A stretch of 64,000 bases of DNA, from the NCBI GenBank assembly GCA_026419785.1, contig JAODTK010004354.1, positions 62,001 to 126,000 of the forward strand, read 5' to 3'. Position 1 is the stretch's first letter, and each line of letters begins with the position of its first letter. The position numbers and the translations under genes were made by a program. Of the stretch, positions 12,511 to 22,790 are shown piece by piece. Under the pieces are notes generated by a model. It worked only from the letters and a program-made list of their open reading frames with translations. It did not search any database and was not told where the DNA came from. The DNA is from Sclerodactyla briareus. Lineage: Eukaryota; Echinodermata; Holothuroidea; Dendrochirotida; Sclerodactylidae.

Positions 12511-15500
12511 ATTGCAATGAAAGTGTATCAAATGAGAGATTCTAACGACAGAGCTGTACATCCCATTCCACCTCACAATTGCATTCACATTTCAGTATTA
12601 TTTCTACAGGAATTGCCAATGGTGAGCAGGATACGCTGATGAGTTTGTAGACAAGGAAAAATGACAGCGGAATCGAAATTTTTTCAGCATCCCAGGCCAC
12701 GCGGCTGCACTGCGTGGATAACGACGGTCTTAACATAGAGCGCTTGAATGACATGGAAATGTCTATTACTATTCTACAACCCAGACTGCCGAACACATTA
12801 AAGATTATGTCACAAGAGTATCAGGGGCCTCCAACGTAATTGAATAGCTTGATAGTTACATACAGAGCATAGGCGGCAGTGCTGTTCTACATAATATTAA
12901 CCCATGCCTGAGATATAGTGGTTGGCCTAAATTATCATACGATTCATGGCACCACTTTTACAACTATCAGGCAGCGAAAAGGCACCAATATCACCATGCG
13001 ACTAGTACAACCTAGAAGATCAACGTCAGGAAAAGAACAGATCCGAACGACAAATCAACTTACTATATGTTTAAAATTGTACTGGTGACCCCATGACTGA
13101 AAGGTCGTCTTGTACGAATGAATTCCTCGTTCTGTCCCAATGGCTATCTCATTTATTCACCTTATTTCAAGTTCGATATAGTCCGATTGAGAGCAGCATT
13201 ATTGCCGCCGATACGTTTGATGATGAGGCAAGTGAACCAAGTAACATGACAATATGTTTCCAAGCCCCCCTCTGATAAACCGGGATGTATTTTGTACCTC
13301 CAAAAATAGACAACCGGTGTAAAATTGTACTAGTGCACCTGTCCACGTTGTATTAAACGACATGAAAGTTGTGTGGACATCTGCTACACAAGTTCTCTAA
13401 ATAGACCGAGTGTAACAATTTAATAATAGGTGATTTTACATCAAATCTTTGTATTTGTCATATGATGTACACCGTGGAACGTGGAAGATCTGGTACATCG
13501 TACATCTGTACATAACAAAAACGACTGGTACATTGTTAAATTCAGGTTGGTATTACAGCGTGCAATTTGAAAACAGCATGAACATTGCGTCGGTACATCT
13601 TTCACGTTAATCGGCACGTACCCAAATGCATAAGCCTAATTTGACAGTTCAGTCAAGTTATACAGATTCAGCACATTTCGCATTGAGCAAGACTGACTCT
13701 GCTCATAGCTTAATGTGGCGCATTACAGCCAATGGGCCTACTGTCTGTAAAAACGGACAACGATCTGTACTGCATGGCATTTTATTCCTCTACCCTCAAA
13801 AAATGGTCGTAAACGGAACGGAATGTTAAATATCATTACCCTGCCAGTGAAGTGTAAGTATAAATACCCAATATCTCGCTATATACTTGATCTTTGAGTC
13901 ACTACTCATAAACCTACAATAAAATCCTCGTGAATAATAATTATATTGTACTATGGCGTGCCAACCAGGAATTGTCTCATCCTCGTTAGCTAGGCAGTGC
14001 TAGGGGAAGCCAGGGAACATTTGGGACGTTTTTCTCTCACATTTCCGTCAATAGTTCTCTTTCGGATACTGGCACCATACAGTATCACACTGAATAATAG
14101 AGCATCGTGCGTGTCATGCGGAGGAAAAAAAAAGAAGAAAAAAAAAGTGTTCCAATTAATGCACCCCGCACCTCCCCGCATTGGGACACCATCAATGTCA
14201 CATGATATCAAAGCATACATGTTACCGGCTTCACCTTAGACTGATAGATCGTCCAATAACGGTAGAAACACACACTACTTGATGTAGCTCTTATCCCCGT
14301 ATATATATAACACGTCCAAGTTGTCTTAATGCGCAACGTGGAAGGGTTTCCAATGTAATGGACGCATATACACATGTATTATGTGCGGAATAATTCTTGC
14401 AAGCCTGCTCATCATCTATACCACAAGTACATTTGTGTTTAAACTGAACACGGAAAAAATATAGGGGCATCTGATTACATTGTTGCAATAGTTTATTAGG
14501 ATGCAAAAAGGTTTTTTTATCACATTTCAACAGATAACCACGAGATTGATAGTAACCACGTTAAAATATGCTCACTGGGTCATTGCTGCTACGGTAGGAA
14601 TACGGTACCCCGGTAGTATACCCAACTACTAGAATCGGCAGATAATCGCACTATCCACAGCAGGAAATGTTCCAACGTGCTCCGGTCTCCCTGTCTAATG
14701 ATCTTATGGAGTACATAATATGTCGAAGGAGTTGTTCACAAAGTATTAACAAGTTAACATGAATTGCGAGGAAATTTACTACGGCAACTTTTTGAGATTG
14801 GGGCGATGTCATGATATGCCACTGCATCAGCTCTTTTGAAATAGGTCACGGAAGCGCCATCTCCTGCCATCTAGGTGGCCTGATTCGCTAAAATTTCTTC
14901 TACGCTACGCTCCGCTCAGATGGTGACTTCCTAACCCCCCCCCTCTTCCCCCAAGGAAAATGTCTCACCCCTATGTTGATGTGCCTCATAGGAGCAGAAG
15001 TTTCCCACTTTGTAAGGTGTGTTCAGACAATTAGAATTAGAGCCCCAGCCACTTGGTCATACATAACGTACGCGATAACTGGCCCGGCATTGATCAACAT
15101 GTCCACTGTTTTGATATAGTAAATTCTGCCAGGAAAGCATCCACTCTGTAACATATGGACAGCCGTTCTTTTTTTCTTCTAGTTTTTGTAACCACAGTTT
15201 TCTAGTTATCATTGCAATGACAGACATTTCGCACCGACAAATAACGCAGCGACGCGTAATGCGCGGTAGTGGGCTGCAATGGGGATTTTGAAGGAAGCTC
15301 GGGAAAGTTATATTTGCGATATTACCTGTTATCATCTATATACTTTGTTACAGTACAGGCAATTCCAACAGCGATAATGACGGTTCATCTTCCCCCAATG
15401 TTTAAAGGGGAAACGGGTATTGCATATTATGTTTAATGGTACTTCAGTGACGCAGTCCGTTGCATACTTGATACATATGAATGATGCATAATATAATTTG

Positions 15501-15639
15501 TCTCATTTTAAGTATTTTTAATCAATTTGTTGCGAGTGGATCATTTGGAATGGGTTCACTTAGGCCTTCAATGGCGCCCAGGCCTTCAATAACAAATCTA
15601 ATGCATCACTTAATTATTTCTTCCTTCCCTCCGAATTAT
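12511..15639. other. No gene recognised
   Basis: AT-rich intergenic sequence. A poly(A)-like purine tract lies near 14124-14147 and a poly(C) tract at 14935-14943. Short frames (12542-12796 minus, 13990-14239 both strands, 15057-15335 minus) carry no recognisable domain. Confidence 0.4.
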
Positions 15640-16080
15640 ATCCCCGCGACACTGGGGATATTATGGTTTTGGGTGTGTAATCTAGTGAAATGTAGGAGGA
15701 GTTCGAAAGTGGGTTTGCTGGGGGCCCTAATTTGCATAATTAAGCGAAATTTTCAAGTAGTCGGATTTGAACGAAACTTGTGGGCAGGGGAGGCTATTAG
15801 ATCCCGAAAGATGTGGCGGTCATTTCAAGGTCATCGGAGGTCAAATTTGCATAATCATGCGATGTCCCACCTTTGGTCAGCATTGAAAGAAATGCCGTGG
15901 ATGGGGGATACATGTGTTCCCGAAAAAGTTAAAGGTCATTTCAAGGCCATCGTGGGTCAGATTTGCCATATTTTTATGTTACTCATTGTAACTTCCATGG
16001 ATTACAGCAAAACTTGGTGGATGAAGGCTATCCTGGTTTCTGATCGAATGAAGGTCTTTATGGGGGTCTTCTTCCAATGA
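15640..16080 (+). repeat. ~120-bp tandem units of the GGTCAAATTTGCATAAT repeat
   Basis: Modules starting near 15766, 15886 and 16009 repeat at about 120-bp spacing. Each has a GAAACTTG(T/G)GGG-like start, a CCCGAAA block and a TCATTTCAAGGTCATCG block, and the first has GGTCAAATTTGCATAAT. The region belongs to the same family as 10154-10390. The 199-codon frame over it (15481-16080) is explained by repeat periodicity and is not taken as a gene. Confidence 0.65.
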
Positions 16081-16301
16081 TTGGTCAACAGCGGGGATAT
16101 ACACGTGGCGGTTCACCCGCCTACACATGTCTAGTTTCACTTGGAATCACTTGGGTTCACGTATCTCCACTGATGTAAGTCGTTCTAAACCTGGTTGTTA
16201 TGATAACTATCGTGAGGCTAGGGTCCGATATAGCGCACGGTATTGTAGAGTGCGTTCAAAGGCGCCGCCATCAAGGGCGGCGATTTGTGTTGGCGATTGG
16301 T

Positions 16302-16440
16302 TGGGGGGGGGGGGGGGACGGACAAGGTGAATACTATCTAAGCGGAGCGCCAAAACAGGTTGGCGCGTAGCGTCCTAGAAATATTTGTTGGTTTGACAGA
16401 CTCCATAAATTGCAGGAAACGGCACTTTCCGTGCCTTATG
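16302..16440 (+). repeat. Dispersed repeat with poly(G) start (copy 1)
   Basis: A run of about 17 G is followed after roughly 20 bp by TCTAAGCGGAGCGCCAAA and then by TTGCAGGAA, GCACTTTCCGTGCCTT. The same order, with a poly(G) run in the same place, is found on the minus strand at 46300-46440. So the tract is part of a dispersed element and not an isolated homopolymer. Confidence 0.6.
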
Positions 16441-16486
16441 GGACAGTAAAGAGCATTCCTAAAATTGATAACGAATTTTATTTCAG

Positions 16487-16666
16487 GAAAGGTTCTCCAA
16501 AACTTATCGCCCTAGGGATCAATTTCCAGCTTTTGCCTTGGGTGCTGGTGACATTTTAAAATACGATACAAATGAAGTTACGGTGATGAAAGGAGCAATG
16601 AAAATGGACAATGGCAACCACCACTACGTTCGCGCGAAGTGCAGGATTTTGCAGGATCCAATTTAA
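16487..16666 (+). other. Possible exon-like frame (59 codons), unrecognised
   Basis: A pyrimidine-rich stretch ending in TTTTATTTCAG at 16486 looks like a splice acceptor. It opens a 59-codon frame that ends in TAA at 16664-16666. The translation has ordinary protein composition (for example FPAFALGAGDILKYDT). I recognise no family, and no neighbouring exon is seen. It may be a remnant exon, part of a mobile element, or chance. Confidence 0.2.
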
Positions 16667-19165
16667 CCCACGACATTGCACTGAACCCTCTCTGACCTAT
16701 CACCTAGATAGGCCTGAGTTTTTCACTCCAAGATTACGGCCCCCATTTTTCATCTTCTTTGCGGACCACAGGCGCATGGAAATACACTTCCAACTGGGGC
16801 CAGACAGACCGGCGGTGGCCAATGAGTATACCTAGAAGTAAAACGCTAACTGCCTTTCGGACATTCCATCGAAGGGTCTAGCAGTTTTTGGATATAAACA
16901 TATCTTCACCTGATTTTTTAAGCATGTCTTTGCACGAACTTGGGGCATTCTCTGTCCGAAACTTTGATGCTATTTTTAAGGGGGTTCCACTCGCACCGCG
17001 TTCCCCCCCCCCCCCCTTAGTATGTGCACGCGTGCACGCACCCAAATTTCAACAAGTGGTCGCACCCATAATTGATTGCTGAATACTCTATTTTCAATTT
17101 ACAAATAGATAATATATGTCAACAAATTCACTGATCCCGCCAGATGGTAGACTTTCCCCCGTCGCCTCAACCTCATTCTCTTAAAAAACAACAAAGCTTA
17201 CACTTGTTGGCATTCCATCGATAATTCAAGCAATATTTGGCCTCTTCACCTGAATTTTCAATCTTGTGTTTTTGACAACGCAATTTGTGGCGATCCCTGG
17301 CCGCATTGGAGGCCGCACCGCGTGCCCTCATATTGATTGTTTGTACACCGTCCATCCAACTTTCAACAAGTGGTCGCACCCATGAAATAAAAACAAGCGC
17401 AAGTCGACACGTCTTGATAGCTGCGGATGGCAAAATTCCTGTGGCGAATAAACTGCATGTTCTTCACCAATCCACATTTATTGCTTTGTTCACATTATTT
17501 GACTTTTACTGACATCTGTCATAACCTTGGAATGGCTTGGAACCTGTCTACCACATTAGCCTAATATTTGCTATCATTGACAACACAAGTACCCAACTAC
17601 TCTTCCTCGGCCTGTATCTAGCTATATGAACCCAACAAAACTTTGTGTATCCAGCACAACTCCTGGCCTTACTGACGTTGGAAACACATACTTTGATCCC
17701 ATGGGAAGTACCCCCCCCCCCCCACATTGCCTGTGTTCCTCGCCCTGTCGCCACAGCCCCCATCACCTCAAGATAGCGATTTGTATTGTTTGTTCATTTA
17801 ACTAACTGGTCCCCTGCAGAAACTCGACAATGTCAATGAAGGAGCAACACACCAGCTGGTAATTCCAGTCTGTATGGACAAGCCGAAAGGTATGAAAGAG
17901 AACCTTCTTTCATTGATAATTAAGAACACCCAGAGTAAATTTCGGGCATTTTTTCTTGGTGTTTTTGTTAAGGCACATCATATGTCTGCATAAAGCACAC
18001 CATATGTTTGAACACTACCGGTACATAAAATACCCGCGCGAAAATTTCGAAAATGGAGCAGCAGAATTCATTCACTCAACTTGTCATTTATGACATTATT
18101 GCATTTGTTTTTGAACACTGTTCTGCTGGCTATCGTCGGATACAGAGTCAGCGAAATAGCAGTCGAGCTCAAATATTGGGGTTGAGGGAAAACAGGCATT
18201 GCGCCCCAACCAAAATAGTGGAGGACACCCACCCCCCCCCCCCCACATGTTTGCCGCTCACAGCCGCCATGGTCGTTGAAAACGTCCAGTGATCTGCTGA
18301 TGGGTACCATATGGTTGGGCGTTAGAGGTTCTAGTATTGAGGAATTCCAACATGGTTCTTCTTGGTGTACATGCGGGTATGGGTCCCGTCAGACCGTGAC
18401 CACACTCTCTTCAACTCCTCAGTTATGTAAACATTTCACATTTATTACAACCCTTGCAAAGATAGACTCGAGAATTACGACTGCAGTATACTATGTTCGC
18501 TACTTTTATGTTGTCGACCTCAGCGTGGGTGACATATAAAACATGTTTGTAATGTACTCAGGGGGTCGATCCGTGAAACATGTTGCGTTTTAAGTTGCGT
18601 TTAATAACCAATAAAATATCCTCGTGCCACGTGGAGACTGGCAGAGCAATAGGCTCACGTAAACAATATAAATACAATAAAACCATGTTATCCGTTAACT
18701 CAACAGGTGGGTGTGCCGAATGAGCCAGTATAAGGGTAACTTTGGATGTGTGCGAATAGATCAGACACCCACCAGCTCTGTTGTATTCATGAACGCTGTT
18801 AATTCAAATTACTCCATTCGCACGCTTCAATTGTGCATGAACTGTGCATGCGACGATTATATAGTGCGAAGGATAATAGTCATCCTATTCAGATACAGCC
18901 GTTCTTTTATGCTGTAATTCCGACGAGCCTGGCGTAAGTATTGAATTGTACAGTATGGTATATGCGCAGCTCTTTCTTTTATTAATAGTTCCCAGGAACA
19001 GGAAGAGTATTATGGTATCCAAACCAATTATTATAAAATAATAACAGTGTTCGCATCTATAGATCCGGTCGATTTAAAAGTCGCCCCGGATACGTATTTA
19101 GTCTGAGCATAACAAACCTCGTCTAGGGAAGTGAAGTGCGCAGCATTCCGGCTACAGCTGTCCTA
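16667..19165. other. No gene recognised; several poly(C) tracts
   Basis: Poly(C) runs lie at 17003-17016 (followed by TTAG), about 17711-17723 and about 18232-18244. Two related phrases, TTTCAACAAGTGGTCGCACCCAT-like, occur at 17046 and 17359, showing a local duplication. No coding region is supported. Confidence 0.4.
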
Positions 19166-19835
19166 AGTAGTGAGACTGAGTAGGTTAATTCATACCAATA
19201 TCACTCATGCTTGTTCAACTACACTGGTTACCTGTTAGATTCCGTAATGATTCCTTGTGTTGGCCACCCGTGCAATTGAAAGTTGCCAATTTTCCTATCT
19301 GGACAACTGTGACATTCTGGAACATCAAATCACCCACAGGCCATCTTCCCGAGTTTAGCTTAGGTCTTCTGGTCTAGATTGATCAGTTTAGGAGCCCCTA
19401 TGAGATTGCTCTCCTCCCCCCCCCCCCCCCCCCCTCTCTCTCATCTCACACTGACCTGTGTGCTAGCTCTATGTTCTCATTGGCCTAAGTGAGGATTTCC
19501 AACTTCTGTAGTAGTGAGACTGAGTAGGTTAATTCATACCAATATCACTCGTGCTTGTTCAACTACACTGGTTACCTGTTAGATTCCGTAATGATTCCTT
19601 GTGTTGGCCACCCGTGCAATTGAAAGTTGCCAATTTTCCTATCTGGACAACTGTGACATTCTGGAACATCAAATCACCCACAGGCCATCTTCCCGAGTTT
19701 AGCTTAGGTCTTCTGGTCTAGATTGATCAGTTTAGGAGCCCCTATGAGATTGCTCTCCCCCCTCTCTCATCTCGCCCTGACCTGTGTGCTAGCTCTATGT
19801 TCTCATTGGCCTAAGTGAGGATTTCCAACTTCTGG
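19166..19835. repeat. Tandem duplication, 344- and 326-bp copies
   Basis: Copy 1 (about 19166-19509) and copy 2 (19510-19835) are nearly identical. I see only a few base differences, plus a poly(C) tract of 19 bases in copy 1 against 6 in copy 2. The duplication must be recent or recently homogenised. A short phrase inside (LHWLPVRFR in one plus frame, e.g. near 19218) resembles the end of non-LTR reverse transcriptases, so the unit may derive from an old retroelement. I hold that only loosely. Confidence 0.9.
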
Positions 19836-21655
19836 AAACTCACCAAGGTGTTGCAATACGTATTCTCTCTGTTCAACGTCCAACACACGAGTTAGCATAC
19901 TACAAACGCCTTCCTTGAGCTAATTCTCCCGACTTTAAAGTGGGACATATTATTTTTTTGTTCCTCCCGATCTGCCTTCCACTCATCTGGATACAGTGGA
20001 TATAATCAGCAGCTAGGCCATTCACACCGAGAGATCATACGGCCTAAATGTCGCCTTTTAGTAAGTACTTCTATCGATGAATTTGCCAACGAAGAGACAC
20101 AGAGGAGGAATAACTTGTTTATTCTTTCCTATTCTTCATTTTCTTCAATATTCTTCGACTCACCGGCAATTTCTCGGGTGAAAAAAGACCCAGTAGTCCC
20201 ACACCACCACAGGACGGCAGTGGGCGTAAAAAAAAACCGCCATAATCAATGAAATTATGAAAAAATCAAATTCGACTTCCTTCGCTGCCAGTTTTGACCT
20301 CATTATTTTCCCGAACCTTTCAAGAAGAACACGTTAATTAATTAAATCGCCTATGTGATGTTGTTTGGCAATGTTATTGCAGATTTCTGGAGAGTAATTT
20401 TCAATTTCTGAAAAAGGCCGATGTGTGAATACTCTTATTTTGACTATATTTCGTGTCTGAAAGAATATTACTACTTCCTGTTCTCAGAACAACGTATAAT
20501 TGTCCTAATCAGAAGGCCTATTCCACAGCAGGAATGTCCAAACATCCGGAATAAAACAAAAAGGTTTAGGCTATTTTCTCAAATCGTGGGCTGAATGTGG
20601 CTTTTCAACAGAACGCCAAACGTAATGATATCTTTAACACATCCGACATTGATGTGTTGCTAGTTACATCACAACACATATTAGAGCATCCGCTATTGAT
20701 TCTAGTATTATTCTACCAAGAAAGAGGTGATTGTTTAAGAAAATATAAAAAAAAAACCTGATAGTGCACATTTCCAAATAATGGCCTATGTGTGGTCATG
20801 AGGTATGGAGTGGGGGCGCTTCATTAGCCTATATGTGGTTCAGTCAAAGACTGAAGGCGCTTCCAAGACTCATGATACGGATCCTAACGGACATCGGGTA
20901 GGGAGATGACCGCAATACTGGCATTATCACAATCCTATATGGAAAGATTTTTTTTGCTACAGGGAGGTATAGACTTAAATAAAAAAGAGCGAGCGTGCGA
21001 CATGCAAGTATCGTCATTTTATTGAGTATAGTGTGATGACGCGGGGTATTGAAGGGGAGTGATTTGCAAGGGGGTATAAACAGTCGGGACCGACTTTCTA
21101 TTTTGAGACCTGTTTCTCCGGAGGGGGGGGGGGGGGGGGTGTTACAACTGCATGCGTGGTTACTTTAGCTGATAATCCTCTAACGCTTTACATACTTTGC
21201 CGCCAACAGTAGCCATAGCGAATCAAACAAGAGACCGATTTTCGGAACTTCGGGGTTGACTGTTCGGGCCTAGAGCCAGTCTCAAGAACGCCCCGCAGGG
21301 CGGACAACAAATGGTCTCCTGACGTGGCGAGGGTTAAAGCGGAGCTGCGAATCATCAGTTTCCTTGATGCATGCATGTGTGCATTCGTGAACACAGTTCA
21401 TATATGTGAACAAGTTCAGAAAGAGATTCAGCGATCATTCCTGCGTGTGTGTATGTGTTTGTGTGTCAGTCACATATTTTGATTAGATTTTGAGCATGGC
21501 GAAAGTAACCTAATTGAGTATGTATTTAGCCTATTTATGTAATTCATGTTTGAGCGCTCGTTAGCAAATTACAGACGAACCGTAGTGCTGTGGTGTTTGG
21601 TTTGACACATTGGTACAGAATGTGAGGTAAATAAACTGATTGGACTTTCAGCGTG
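19836..21655. other. No gene recognised; 17-bp poly(G) tract
   Basis: AT-rich sequence. A run of 17 G occupies 21123-21139. Short frames are without motifs. Confidence 0.4.
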
Positions 21656-21659
21656 GAAT

Positions 21660-21960
21660 ATGCTAATTTATTCGTATAACTTGCATAATTTATTCGAAAT
21701 TTTGGAGAATTTTGGAAACACTTGGAGAATACTGCCCATTTTATATCCCGAACTTTTCCACACAGAAAGTCACTGAAAGTCATCCAATATGTCTAATTTG
21801 CATAATTCGTGCTCGCGAAATATCAAAATTTGTTGGATTTTCATGAAAGCTGATGGGCAATGGTTTACCCTCAGTTCCAAATTTTTAACATCGGATTCGG
21901 GCTCACTGAAAGTCATTCAACGTGTCTGATTTGCATAATTTGAGCATAGTTGCAAAATTT
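21660..21960 (-). repeat. ~117-132-bp tandem repeat, inverted copy of the 2.3-kb array
   Basis: TTGCATAATT recurs at about 21681, 21798 and 21931. The last two copies are preceded by CTGAAAGTCAT..A....GTCT(A/G)AT. On the minus strand this is the same unit as at 2255-2700 (ATTATGCAAATTAGACA, then GATGACTTTCAGTGA). Confidence 0.65.
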
Positions 21961-21979
21961 TTCGGATTTTCAAGAAACA

Positions 21980-22790
21980 TATAGTAACCCAATTATATGA
22001 TTCATCTGTGAAAAAATTGTAAAGAATCTATTTTCAACTGATTCGTGTTGGTAATTGTGTCTAAATGTACCAGGGAAAAGATGCCGCCGATACAGGATGG
22101 GGAACATGATTTTTTCCAAAATGGCGTTCATAATGGCCGCCGAATATGGGAAAATTCTAGAAAATGCATTGATCAGTCGAAAAAAGTTGTGTAAATTTCA
22201 AACAGAATTTCTGTAACAAGATTTTCTATCAATGCGAGCACATACGCGACATTCCCATGCTGCGAGTATGTGCCAAAATCAAGATAGCGGCCGATATGGC
22301 CAACAATTCCTTGAAAATTTACACAAAAAATCGAAATAACTGAGAAAGTGATGCAAGCTCCAAACAGAGACAGTACATATAAAAAGGCTATCTACAATAT
22401 TGATTTTCCAGAATCTGTGATCAAGCCTCTAGAGTCTGTGATCAAGCCTTTTACTGACACAGAGGCATCTGCTGTCAGCAATCAAACAGAGCTGGTATAA
22501 CGGCCATGAGGTCACGTGTGCAACCAAACTCTTGAGAGGGGGGGGGGGGGGGAGGGGGGGGGGGGGGGGGGGGGGAGGGGGGGGGGAGCGACACACCAGA
22601 TTCATGAAGCGGGATAGTAGAGGAAATATATCCAGACAGACCCCCACCAACAAATGCTAGCACTCATCATGACCTAGGAGTTCACCACCAATTAGTAACA
22701 TGGAAGGTGAATGTTTACTGCATAGATGGATTCAATCAGTGAAGGGGACTAGGAGGTGGTTTGTTCCGAGGTTGAATCAAAGCGTAATGA
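21980..22790 (+). repeat. ~800-bp dispersed repeat, copy A (with coding remnant)
   Basis: Matches the reverse complement of 40420-41165 along nearly its whole length. Shared landmarks are AGTAACCCAA.TATATGAT, AAGATGCCGCCGATAC-like, CATTGATCAGTCGAAAAAA, TCTGTGATCAAGC, CATGAGGTCACGTGTGCAAC and GAGTTCACCACCAATTAGTA. In copy B part of this is open reading frame, but here the frame is broken. Copy A also has an internal 14-15-bp duplication (TCTGTGATCAAGCCT twice, 22417 and 22435) and the G-rich tract at 22538-22588. The family is not one I can name. Confidence 0.7.
22538..22588 (+). repeat. 51-bp G-rich tract (G15 A G22 A G10 AG)
   Basis: Almost pure poly(dG) on the plus strand and the longest such run in the window. 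The homologous position in copy B (minus strand near 40632) reads CTTGGGTGAGCGACACC. The tract therefore seems to have grown from a GGG inside the repeat. It could form stable G-quadruplexes. The exact length may be unreliable in an assembly. Confidence 0.85.

Noticed and set aside
15481-16080. 199-codon plus frame
   Set aside because: It runs over ~120-bp tandem repeats of a dispersed non-coding family; the length comes from the repeat period.
22429-22663. Poly-Pro proteins on the minus strand
   Set aside because: They are translations of the 51-bp G-rich tract.
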